A stretch of DNA of 64,000 bases from Casuarina equisetifolia (taxonomy: Eukaryota; Streptophyta; Magnoliopsida; Fagales; Casuarinaceae). Under the pieces are notes generated by a model. That model was not told the origin of the DNA. It worked only from the letters and a program-made list of their open reading frames with translations, and searched no databases. The stretch spans positions 28,733,580 through 28,797,579 of the forward strand of contig CM052355.1 in NCBI GenBank assembly GCA_028551475.1, given 5' to 3'. The translations under genes were made by a program, and so were the position numbers. Of this stretch, positions 46,885-58,276 are shown in pieces. The first letter of the stretch is position 1. Each line of letters starts with the position of its first letter.

Positions 46885-48208
46885 TTGAGTGGCGGTTTTG
46901 ACCTTGACATACTGATCGAATCACAAGTGTGCCACTAGGAGTGGAGCGTGTAAAATTCGGCCCAATCTTCCCCCATTCTTTTCGGAGTCCAAGGAACAGA
47001 AAATAGAGATTCAAACCCATGACTTTCCTTTGATAGAAGACATCTAGGAATCTCTTCTTTAATACTTGGTACCCTCTTTATATACTTTTAAATTATTATT
47101 TTTTCAATATCTATAATGGTCCAAATGAAATGATTTTTGATTAATCTTCAATTTTAAAAATTTTCATATAATAATTAAGGATCATAATATTAAATACAAA
47201 GAAAAAGATTGTCAATAGTTTGAAGTGCCAAGTAGGCACTTATAGAATATTTTAAGCTTCTCTTATCTAAAAAATAAAAACTTGTAATAAAGTAAGTAAA
47301 ATTTATTATATTCATTATTTAAGTATAAAATCTTTCCATAGATATCATTGGTAGTAGTTCAAAAATCATCCTTAAATGACTCAAATTTATTTATAATAAA
47401 TTATTTAAGGAGCACGTGGAGTTGCTGGAGTTACCCACGTGTGGCAGGGGTCAAGAGTTTTGCTGGTTTTGCGGCTACAAATGCATCAGAAAATTATGTA
47501 CTTTGATTTTCTATGCACGAAGACCAAATCAACTGTGGCTAAATTCAATACTCACAACGCACGAGGTGGAAATTTAAGGAGCTGTTGGAACAAATTATTT
47601 CTACATCACCAACGGATGTTGAGGAATTCCAAGTAACACATGCCCACTAAAAAATTAAACACTTTACCACATTTTTGGGATAATAAACGTTTTAAGAACA
47701 ATGTATTTATGTTACTTAAATTTTGTTTTGGGATTCCTTTAATACGGAAAAACAGCATTCATCTTACAAGCTAGTGATAAGGAAGAAAAAATAATTGATG
47801 TGAATCAAGCTCATAAATACTAATAATTTTTCGTGGTGCATGGATGGTGGGGATACCTTCTGATTATGCCAAACTACAAAAAGGTTGAATAGGACTCAAA
47901 ACAAGAGCCCATATGATACAATGACAATCAACAGAATCAAATATACAAGCACACAAGCTCATTACATCCTTTTACAAATGCGTGTGCAGCATTTCGTCAT
48001 TAGACACAACATCTCACTTGCAAATGTCCTATCGGAGAAACCTCTGGATAATTGGATCAGAGTTCTTGATATGAAGTGCAAGGATGCTTATATATTTCAA
48101 GGTGAAATATGCATAAAGAGTTTTACCTTTTCGCTTTGTTTTTTGTGCTCTGTGCATTGAATTGACAATTTCATGCACTTCAAAATTCGGTGGTAAATAC
48201 CAGAGACG
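46885..48208. other. Spacer between AAC and BUB1
   Basis: AT-rich spacer that holds the AAC promoter side and the BUB1 3' UTR. CCCACGTGTGG near 47,434 contains a CACGTG G-box. No gene is recognised. Confidence 0.45.
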
Positions 48209-51200
48209 CTAAGCAGAACACAAGGAAGCCCTTTGCTTCACCAGTAACTCCTTTAGTTTCTTTATTAGTTGTGGATTCGAGGACATGTAATCTTGGAATG
48301 TTTGCCGCAGATTCGGCAATAAGTTTCTGTCGTCACTGCCGGGGCTCATGTTAAGCATCTTGGTAAAGAAATTCTTCCAGAGATCAACGTTCCAATATCT
48401 GAAACAAGAGAACAAAGAAGCACTCGTTGAAAGTTGAGAAAGATAACAAATATATGCTCTTTTTGTGGTCTTCCAAGATATTAGAAAACAGAGCTCAAAA
48501 GGATCAACAAACGCCTTGGACTATGCAGAAATTAACGAGTACCGTTTGAAAGATGATTTGGGTAGGTAAATGTAGCCACCGTCGGATGATGCTTTCTTTT
48601 CTATCTTCATATAAGAATTGTGCAGCATCAGATGTACTATAACACAAAGGCCCCATATGTCTATCTGGAGGCAATACAAGAGACGTATTAGTTCTGAAGT
48701 TAGTCGACAGTGTTCGCAACTGCACGAGCTGTGCTACGTAAGTGAAGACTAACCTGAATTGTCCATGGCTTATTCTCCTGCATTTCAATGCAACGAAAGC
48801 CAGAAGTCCGGCAATCTCCAGTAAATTCCGTGTTCTCAGGAAAGAGACGTTGGTCTATCCCCCTTCCCCAGTCAACAAGACAAAGGCCCTGAAAGATTAA
48901 ACGCTGAGTACGTACGAATAACTAAACCAAAATTTAGACTCTCATGCAAACAGTAACCTGATCTTGCCAAGGACCAGTTCGGTCATGAAACCCATCTTCG
49001 GTAAGGTCATCCCTGCCAAAAGGTGAAGTAATAATTTTCAGGTCGGGTAATAATTTTGTGAAGGACGCCATCCTCAGCTTGCTCATTGTATAAGATAATT
49101 TGTGAGCTAATAGTAACAAAATGAGCATGAGTGGATATACATAATCTTTTGGCACCATTAAACGTATGAAGCTTGGAAAAAGGGTTTCACTTATCAAATC
49201 TTTCACATTTGTTGTGGATGAACGTAAGTCTTACCTTGAGTACAAAGCAAACAAAGATCAGTGCTGGAAAAATAGTCACGTTTTACAAGGTCTAGCCTTT
49301 AATGACATCAAAGAACGACAAAGGCAGTGAATGTGCAGAAAAAGTGAAAACAACCTCGTCCAGCTATTGAAAAATTTTTGAAAGCACTTTCTTCCTTGTT
49401 TAGGAAAGTGCCTTAACAATTTGACAATGCAAAAATATTCAAAAAAGGAGTTGAGGAAATATTTTTCCATAGATCAAGAATAAAAGCAGTTCTACAACAA
49501 CTACCCACAAAGACAGCAGGAGAAAGAATTCAAGCAAAATATAAAAAAGAACAATAATAAAGACAAAAAAAAGTATCAGTATTGGAAGGTAATAGAGATT
49601 TAACATGCCGACTAATATATTACTAGATTAGCAAAGGCTCTGGTCATCAACAAGTACAAACAGCACGATGTTGTTTCATGTAAGTTCCTTGAAAAAAGTA
49701 ACAATCACAACATGTCGAAAGTTTTGGTACCTAGCATAACGAATAAGCAGATTATCAGGTTTGAAATCGCCATGAATGATGCCAGCACCATGCAAAGTTT
49801 CTAGCATGTGAAGCATCTCCATTGTATAGTAAATACATAACACCTCTTCCATGGCCTTCCCAATGACCACATAGGAGTTAATTGCATCCTGCGCAAGGTT
49901 AGCATTAGAGCACCACTATTACAGAAGATTAAACCCAAATAATAAAGCAGATAAGATATATGGTAAACAAACCTGAAGAGTCCCAAGGGATAGATAGTCA
50001 CAAACAAGCATGCTACAGTCAGAGTAGAGGTGCAATCTATGAGCAAAGCCAAAGGATGACCTCTGATGAAATGAGATAACAAGAATAAGTATATACTAAA
50101 AATAGAAACAGCCAGTAAACATTGGAACAGCAAAAAGTGACATACTTCCTTGGCTAGGATTCGCTGATCTATCTGGCGATACATGTAGAACTCCCAAGGG
50201 AAAGCAGGCTTTTGTACCTGTAAGAAATTTCAAAGTCCATGATCCAATCCAACGAAACGTCTAGTCCTTATTTAGGAGAAAGAACACTACAACAGTAAAT
50301 ACCTTCAGTGCAACAACTTCATCTGGATTACTGTTGACGTATGCTTTATATACTTGAGCAAAACCACCCTGACCAGCACAACCCTTGATCTGGTACTTTA
50401 TTCCACCTTACAATTACCACAACAGAACACACGATAGGTAAAGAAGGATTTTCAGATTTAGTCACACACTAGACACTAGTGAATTAAAAACTGTAGAATC
50501 TCATCTTTACGGATGTAGGTTTTCTTTAGCAAAATGTGTACTCTCTGTCATTTGTACAATTTGCAGTATTGTTAGAGATTAGAAACTGAAGAAAAAAGTG
50601 ATGTGTGTTTGTTCTAGAATGGTAATAGACAAAGCCATGCATCTATGTCAATGTTACTGCAATATGTTCATGGTGACAAGAAAAGGTTTACACTGGACAA
50701 ATTTGAAAGGGCTTCACTTATCTCTATGGTAAAAAGTTGAAACTTAAATATCAAGAAAAAAGAATTGAAATTTCTCAATTCGTTCCTCTACAGTCATGTA
50801 ATACAGAATTTAGCAGCTAATTCAAAAGATATAGCAACCACAAATATCAACTATAAAAGTTCACCACTCACAAAGTTTTGCATAAAGATTTAAAAATTAA
50901 AATTTACATCCAAAATCAGGTAAGCAAATAGAAAGCCTTTAGTAGAAATACAAGCTTAATGGAAATTAGATATATTCACGAGAATATAACAGAGAATTAC
51001 CTAACTCAATGATTTTATTTCTTGATGAACAGTGCAAAGAAGATAGAGACACTTTTCCCGGGTAAGCTTTTGTACTTCTATGGTATCCCTGAGAAGCATG
51101 TCAAAAAGCAATTTGACACCACCTATTAGCAAGACAAAAATGTAAATAAAAAAAATTAAAAAAAATTGCAAGAGATAGTAACTGTACTGCCTCACATCAT

Positions 51201-53267
51201 ATTTACTAATTTGCGGATTTAACTTCTTCAAAAGGTCTTTAATGGTGGAGGCAGACCATGGATTAATTTGATTTGTTGCAAACACGATGGCTTCACAATC
51301 ACCATTCTGCAAGAAGGAAATGCAAAAAGATAAATCTTTAGACACTTTCTAGATATGAAATTCAGGATCTAATTAATCGGCTCTCCCTCTTCTACTGAAA
51401 AGAGAACATACATGTGTATAATCTAGAAATGCTTCTACATTTAAGGCGATAAAGAGTAAAAATTTATTACATGGAAGTAGCAATCCAACTTTTTCGCACA
51501 TATAGTCAGTCTTATCTCTAATATAACGGCATTGTATAGTACTAGCCAGTTTATAGAAGGGCATGTTTCATTAGAGAACAAATTATTCAATGTTGTAAGA
51601 AGGCTTGCTGTTATGGAAAAACCTTCCCAAAACTCTTTTTCAATATTTGAGAACTTCAAAATTTTAGCAGTAATTATAAGGACGTTAAACATGTGTCTTA
51701 TGTGTATGACTTTGCATGATTTCTTTTAAGTCAAATCCCACCCTAAATGTGGTCCATTTTCACATCATTAACCGAGCCTACCACAAAGAGACTGAAAAGC
51801 ACACGGAAAGGTTTTTCTTTTTTCGGTTGGCAGGAAACAGAACAAATAAAAATGTGTAGAGCTACACTAGTTGGTCATGTGAACACACCTTGCGAAGTGA
51901 GCAGGCATTTGCTAATTCAGACATCCTATCAAGAAATAAGGCATGTGCCTTCACCAACAACTCGACCGGTTTGGCATTCCTAATAGCAAAGCAAAAGTAA
52001 AGTGTTATGGTACAACCTGAAATGCCCAATCAACCCGACACCTCTAATCCAAGATACAAATATATAGTGCAGAGAAAACCAGGAAGAGAGACCTTAAAAT
52101 TCCACACTGATAAACCGTGTGCGCGTCATTCAACTTCCCTTTCGATTCAAGAATGGATGCATAGCATACATAAAGCAAGGAATTGCCAATGCATATCTGA
52201 TGCTCCACCATTTCTCTGAAAACACGTTCAAAATCTTTGCAAATGTCCATCTACAGAAACCAACAACACTAAATTAAGCCATAAAAGATTTCAAACATCA
52301 CGGATTCCAAATACACGAGCATTGAAAGCAACTGACAAACAAGAGGACTTTAAACAAACAAGCGGTAACCAAACTATAAATACTTACCAAAACGAAGTTT
52401 AAACACATCAACCAAAAGAGAAAATCAGCCACCCGGTTGTAGTACCATTCATAAAGAAACCCAATCAATTGAATTGGTAAACAAAATGTCTAAGAGATGG
52501 TTCTAGAAGCATTAACACATTGGAAACCAAATAGAACCTTCAGAAACACCAAGGGCACAAACCTTGATCACTTTCAAGCAACATAATTATGAACATATGC
52601 TTAAAAAAAAAATATCGATGCGGGCCTATCTGAGTAACCAATGAACAGAGAAAGCAATTAAACCCTCGAATACTTTCAGGCCAAAAATCTAACACCAAAT
52701 ATATGGAACAAGCAAATGAATCTAAAAATACTCAAATGTCTTAATCACAACAGAAAATGAAAATCAATGACCAGTAACAGAACCACACTAAAACAAAACT
52801 AAGCAAATGAAACTGCGGGGAATGTCAGTTTCGAAGACAAATCGAGCAAACAACGTTTTAAGCCCAAAAAAGTAGAGATGAGAAATTTAATCCCCGGAGA
52901 AAACACATTACAAGCAAATGGATTAACGAAACATCAGAATAACCGGGAGATGTGAAATTACATAGAGGAACCAAATCTTGAGAAATCTGACATCGTCCCG
53001 GTACCGGTCATCGTCCTTGAATGTGGCAATACAATCTGAGAGAAGCTTGCTGAGATCCAACGTTGATCCCGAGTCATCCTCGAGAGCTTTCTTGATCGAC
53101 CTGGATCCACAACAAACAGCAAAAAGTTCACCGCAAGGAAAGCTAGTGCGAACAGAAGTTCGCAAGCGACGTAGCGAGAGGGAGAAAGAGAGAGAGAACC
53201 AGAGCCAGGGCAAGAGCGGGTCGGTAACGGCGTTAGTAGGTTGGGAGTCCGGGAAGATCACGGCCAT
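48209..53267 (-). CDS. BUB1: BUB1-type spindle assembly checkpoint kinase (plant BMF1-like)
   Basis: This is a kinetochore checkpoint protein with a kinase domain. There are fourteen exons: 53267-53200, 53100-52962, 52250-52093, 51979-51889, 51306-51196, 51088-51001, 50406-50303, 50217-50146, 50062-49973, 49888-49731, 49012-48958, 48888-48754, 48664-48543 and 48398-48209, all GT-AG, giving 526 aa. Residues 15-150 are the Mad3/BUB1 TPR-like region (SIKKALEDD, DDRYRDDVRFLKIWFLY, ICIGNSLLYVCYASILE). INPWSASTIKDLL at 166-178 resembles the GLEBS-type BUB3-binding motif. The kinase spans about 219-500: glycine loop GCAGQGGFAQVY, Lys253 in VVALK, HGDFKPDN at 346-353 (Asp348, Asn353) and DWG at 384-386 in place of DFG. 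It ends KELLVKQRASLCSA. No KEN box is seen. Met1 is chosen at MAVIFPDSQ, which matches homologues; the upstream in-frame extension is not needed. Confidence 0.94.
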
Positions 53268-53639
53268 TTCCTGTGCTTCTGTGGTGAGGAGCGTGAAGCG
53301 CCATCTCCGAAGTTTGAATCTCGGCTCCAAAAAGAAGCGGGCGAGCCAGTGCTTCTTTTTTTTTCTTTTTTTTTTTTAATTTCTTGTTACTTTCTAATTA
53401 GTTTATTATTATCGCAACGCAAAATCTACAACAGAAAGTTATTGAAAAGAAAAAATACATTATCCTTATAATCGATACAAAAATTGAAAAATAAATCTAA
53501 TATTTTAGTGTGCTAATTTTTAGTTTCGTAACTAAATATATAATTAAAATATAATAGGTCAAATGTAAGTTATACATTAATAATATAACACATTGTTAGA
53601 AAAATAATACGAAACATATAACAAACAATAGACACAAAT
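53268..53639. other. BUB1 leader and AT-rich flank
   Basis: This holds the BUB1 5' leader and promoter side, with a T-rich run near 53,356-53,379. No gene is seen. Confidence 0.4.
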
Positions 53640-54281
53640 TGATGCGGCCCATCCTACACAAGCTAAGCCCAAGCCTAAATACTAACTAGTGGTAATGTGG
53701 TCCAACCTATACAAGCCTAAGAAGCTTGAGAAGGTTGACTAAGTGATTGGAAAGTAAGTAATTGGTAGTTGAGAACAAGTGGTTAGTAGTTGGCAAATGG
53801 AGCGAGTAGTTAGCAAGTAAGAGGTTGTAGTTGAAAGATAATAGTTAGGGAGATATTAGTTGGTTACATTTATGATTATGCGTGTCTTAGTTCCTTATAA
53901 ATAGTTAGTACCATTGTGTAATAGAAGCAATGAGTTATAAGATTTAAGTATAAACTTTAAGCTTTCCTTTTAAGTTTTGTATCTCTTTGCTCGTGACAAG
54001 AGTGGTAAGATTTATTTGTTCTATATCTCTTTGGAATTATTTATAATAGAGTGGTGAGTGTTTATTCTTAAATTCTAAGATAGTGAGTTATCTATATCCT
54101 TAGTTTTCAAAAATAATTGTTATTTGTATCATTGTATTTTAAGGTAATGAGTTATATGTATCCTTAGTTTATAAAGATAATTATTTCTTGTATTCTCGAA
54201 TTTTAAGGTGGTGAATTATTTGTATCTTTAATTTTTAAAAATAATTTATCTTTTTATTTTTATCCTCTCTATCCAGTATCA
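53640..54281 (+). mobile_element. Solo LTR
   Basis: A 642-bp segment starts TGAT and ends ATCA, flanked by CAAAT (53635-53639) and CAAAC (54282-54286), a 5-bp target duplication with one mismatch. A TATAAATA box at 53,896-53,903 fits an LTR promoter. No internal retroelement sequence adjoins it, so it looks like the product of LTR-LTR recombination. Its last 230 bp contain three degenerate tandem units of about 65-75 bp (AATTCTAAGATAGTGAGTT-type). The 5-bp duplication does not distinguish copia from gypsy. It is a fossil of moderate age. Confidence 0.65.
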
Positions 54282-54286
54282 CAAAC

Positions 54287-56119
54287 AACAAGAACACCAA
54301 ATATTTATATAATTTATTTCTACATTCATGCATAGATAATATATTTTTGATTTAAGGATTTTTATATGCCAAAAAAGTTATCAAAAAAATTATTTTTTCT
54401 AATACATGTTCATTTTAATCATTGGCGCAATACTAGACAATTTTTAAAACCCTCGCACTCGTGGGCCTCATAAGAAAAAATATAATGGATTAGGATGTTA
54501 TTTTGTCTTTGCATGCCAAATGGTCACATGTCCATACTCCTAATTTGGACTATGTAACTGACAAAACTATAAAATAAATAAATAATATATTGTCGGTATA
54601 CAGAGAATAAATATTTTTAATAATTTCACTCATTCCAAATTAGAAAAATAATAGGGATATAAGGTGGAATCCCATAATAGGGATATAAGATGGAATCCAA
54701 TCAACAAGTGATGGAGTGTTGCACCTAAAACAATGAGGATATAGATTGAACAAAATATACAAATCCGTTCGTACTTTTAACGAAAACATATCCCTTAACA
54801 TCCGCTTTGCCCGAATCGGTGTTCGTTAGAAGAGTCCGAAGGCTAAGACGGTGTCATTATCAGAAAATAACAAGAAAATGAAGGGAATTGCTCCTGTTGT
54901 AGAAGCCAGGACTGTCCTCCCATGTCCCACCGTAGACGATGTCACAATCTAAAAATATCAACGAGACGTCCTGATTTAGCCACGTGATACTCTTTATTCC
55001 ATGATTAAATATGTTTAATGACTACTAAAAAAGCTCATAAATTAAAATAATTTTTTTTTTTATATTTAAATGTAAAACTCTAGCTTTCAATTTAAGCCGA
55101 GATGTATTTCAGACCCAAAAGCTACTATAAGCACAATCCATTTGTACCATGTTTTAAGTGTTTTTAATATATTTTATTTAAATATTATTTTTTAAAAAAT
55201 TAAAATTTAAAAAGAATATTTTCTATTTAGATTACTATTAAAGAATTTCTAGAACTTTATTATAATGACGTGGACAACAAACGTGAATCTTGACTCTCTC
55301 CCTACCGACGGGCCGTCGAGGGGTAGTACACCGCTGGCCCCACCACTGTAAATGGGAATCGTACCCCAACCATTGACAGGACTTACAGGACAGAAAGCCG
55401 ATCTCCCCGACCCACTCCTCACCTCCATCAGCTCTAATGAACCTGCACACGTTTCGATCTCCCAATAGCCGGCCCAACCAAAAAGTCAAACTAAACAGAA
55501 ACCCAGCAATCCACTCCTTCCACCTCAGCAGCCGGCCTCCTCCGGCCACCCACCCAAGCGTTTCCCACCTCCCTCCCAACACCCCACACGTACACACACT
55601 TTACAGGGCCACCACTCACGAGAAGAAACCCCGAAACAGCCCGGACGTGAAAGCGATCGCGCGTACGTGCGTGGGGTCGGAGCGTGTGTGTTCCGTTTTC
55701 AACATTCTCTCCTGTTGTCCCCTTCCCCACGTACACCGAAACAGAGCACGTACTTGTTAAGATGTATTAAATGTTAAGATCGTACTTAAATAATATTTAA
55801 ATATATAAAAATTATATGTAAATTGTATTTTAAGTTGAATCATAAACTAAATTTCGACATCAGCTTTCCCGGAGAAGGACAGGCTGATCAAGAAAACCAA
55901 AAAGATAAAAAGAAAAAAGAAGTAAACTCCATGACCGGTTGCATCACCGTGTGGTCCTAATTCCCTCAAGAACTCACGCTTGCTTTGTTACTTTTTTTCC
56001 AACTATAACGCGGTTCTCCGCTCCACGCCCATAAGCCGATTATTATCTTCCTCCTCTTACTTTCTTGACATTTCTTCTGTGCTGTGAATCTGGGCAAGTT
56101 TGATAGGAACTACCAGAGG
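54287..56119 (+). promoter_or_regulatory. SPL upstream region with clustered GTAC cores
   Basis: AT-rich to about 55,250, then a GC-richer block. Seven GTAC tetramers lie at 55,326, 55,361, 55,590, 55,663, 55,731, 55,750 and 55,782. GTAC is the core bound by SBP-domain factors, so autoregulation or cross-regulation by SPL proteins is possible (inference). The frames at 55,238-55,760 on both strands are low-complexity and not called as genes. Confidence 0.45.
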
Positions 56120-57439
56120 ATGGAGAAAGAGCAGAAGGTGGTGAAGAAGGAAGTGGGGGAGGAGTCTGATGAGGAATTGGTGGAGAGTGTGGAGGAGGAG
56201 AAGAAGAGGAAAGGGGTGGCGGGTAGTGGCGGTGGCGGTGGTGGCGGCGGTGGCGGGGGGTTTGGGAAGAAAGGTGGGAGTGGGATGAGGTGTTGTCAAG
56301 CTGAGAAGTGCGCGGCGGATCTGAGTGATGCTAAGCAGTACCACCGGCGGCATAAGGTGTGCGAGTACCATGCTAAGGCTCAGGTCGTGCTCGTGGGTGG
56401 GATGCGGCAGAGGTTTTGTCAGCAATGCAGCAGGTTGGGGACCTTCGGTTTCGAGTTTTATGTAGTTATGTTGTTCTCCAATCTTAATATTACGGTGAAT
56501 TCCGTGTGCCTCTGTTTCTTGTTCTTGCTGAATTCTTTTGTGGGTCAGCTAATTGTGTGTTAATTGGGCTACTTTTGAGGAGTTTTGGTAAGAAATTGAG
56601 CTTACTGCTCTGTGCCAGTTCAATTTCCATGGCAGAAACTCAAGGTGGAATTGGGTTTTGGAGTTACAAAAGAAACAAAATGAACTGAGTTCTTTAATGT
56701 CATTGATTCCACTCTTCTGCGTGTCTTTTTGTTTCTTTGTCTGTCGTTTTGGCGTTCAATGATCAGGCAGAAGAAGACGAAAAGAAAAACATTTGCATGG
56801 ATAAGGCCTTGGAGTCAGAATTTTCTGAGCTCCAATGATTTGAATTAGTTTGTTTGTGACTGGTACAGTTCCTTTCAGATCTCCCATTTTGATCGTTCTA
56901 AATGATGGTATGGAACCAATTGGTTGACAAAATCTTGGGAAAAAAATCCATCAGACAGTTCTCTGTTCTTGCATATTTGCCTTTTCTTTTTATATACTTT
57001 TCATGATTTAGAGAAAATATTATTCTACTCTGCACTATGAATCTGGAGCCAATGCATTGCAACAGGATCTAATCTTTATACTAATTTAAAGACCATGTCA
57101 GATCATTATGTCGTCTTGTCTTTATTGCTCATCTCTTTCAAACCAAGAACTGAGAATCTCCTTCCAAGTTGATCGATTGTGTTACTGTAATGGGGATTGC
57201 GGTGGTGCAGATTCCATGAGCTGTCGGAGTTTGATGAGACCAAGAGGAGTTGCCGCCGCCGCTTGGCTGGACACAACGAGCGACGGAGGAAGAGCTCAGA
57301 GTCTCATGCGGAAGGCTCGAACCGCAAGGGAACAGGGACTCAGTTGAAGGATATCGTCTGTGGAAAGGTTGATGGAAGGGGAAGAATGCAGATAGCCATC
57401 AATGAGAACCCGAGCTATAAGCATTTCCATATCAGATAG
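56120..57439 (+). CDS. SPL transcription factor, SPL3/4/5 type (SBP-box)
   Basis: This is a nuclear SBP-domain transcription factor that promotes the juvenile-to-adult and floral transitions. There are two exons: 56120-56433 and 57211-57439, giving 180 aa, the small size of the SPL3/4/5 clade. An acidic N-terminus and an 11-glycine run (37-47) precede the SBP domain (about 57-133). Zinc site 1 is C59, C64, C81 and H84; zinc site 2 is C100, C103, H107 and C119. The overlapping nuclear signal [17 protein letters not shown] follows. The intron falls inside the SBP domain after FCQQCSR, as in the family. The ATG at 56,120 is the first in-frame ATG. A miR156 site lies 10 nt after the stop. Confidence 0.95.
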
Positions 57440-57449
57440 GATCTCGACC

Positions 57450-57469
57450 ATGCTCTCTCTCTTCTGTCA
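57450..57469 (+). promoter_or_regulatory. miR156/157 target site in the SPL 3' UTR
   Basis: The sequence ATGCTCTCTCTCTTCTGTCA differs only at its first base from the well-known SPL3-type miR156 target (GTGCTCTCTCTCTTCTGTCA). It sits 10 nt past the stop codon at 57,439, the expected place in SPL3/4/5 genes. Pairing would lose the outermost base only, so cleavage and translational repression by miR156 should be kept (inference). Confidence 0.92.
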
Positions 57470-58247
57470 TGGGATGTAACGAGAGTTGCACAGAAGCCTG
57501 CAGCTCTGCAACCTCCTGTTATGGAGTTGCGAAGCATTTAGCTATCTATATGCTTTGAAGTTTATGATTTGCATGTACTACTTTGGCCCTGAATCAGGCC
57601 TTATCTTATCTAGTATCTCCTTCTTCTTCTTCTTATTCTTGTTGAACTTCCATGGGAGACTCTGATCTGCAGAGTGGATGCTTTTTGCATGCTCCATTTT
57701 TGGCAATTCTCCAGGGCAAGTGAATGCTGGAGGCGATCGTCCGGCAAACATTGAAGGAAGCTTTGGGCATCCTTTTATGGAATATGCTATTGATATAAGT
57801 TGAGATTGATTCATACTGTTTCACAGTTATCATCATGACTCCATCCATAGGATATGAGAAGGGGCTATGCTTGCTTCTGCAGTGAAAAGATCATTGATCT
57901 GTCAATTATATGATGGGTCATGCGGATCCCATGTAGGATTTCCATGCATGCGTGGTGCATATATATGTACATATATATATCGTTTATGGGTCGAAGAAAA
58001 TTTAGGTTTTATGTTCCATACAGTGCACTCTACTTTCTCATTTTCTGATGAAAATGACGTGAGATAACCCTCTGCTTTAAATCCTCACGCTGCATGTATA
58101 AGTCTCCATAGTCATGATTTCATCTCCTTTTCATCATCACCATCATCATCTCCTTCTCTCTCTCCAAAAGAAAAAATAACTTTTGCATTGTGGTAGTCTT
58201 GGCCCTTCATTAACGATTCATTGAATTGATTCAAGGAAATAAATGGG

Positions 58248-58276
58248 TTATGTCGGAGAAGACTTCTCCGACATAA
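58248..58276. repeat. 29-bp near-perfect palindrome
   Basis: The arms TTATGTCGGAGAAG (58248-58261) and CTTCTCCGACATAA (58263-58276) are perfect inverted repeats around a single A. It lies just before a GTGTCCCACATC segment typical of LTR starts in plants. No function is assigned. Confidence 0.85.

Noticed and set aside
53268-53330. N-terminal extension of BUB1 (MEPRFKLRRW...)
   Set aside because: Homologues start at MA(V/I)IF; the extension is unlike the family and is probably 5' UTR.
55238-55760. Overlapping frames on both strands upstream of SPL (107-119 codons)
   Set aside because: GC-rich promoter sequence without stops; Arg/Pro/Gly low-complexity composition, no start context or family match.
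56084-56119. In-frame GTG-initiated extension of SPL
   Set aside because: GTG is not a normal plant start; the first in-frame ATG at 56,120 gives the usual small SPL protein.
56057-56425. Minus frame of 122 codons over SPL exon 1
   Set aside because: Antisense to the glycine run and SBP domain.
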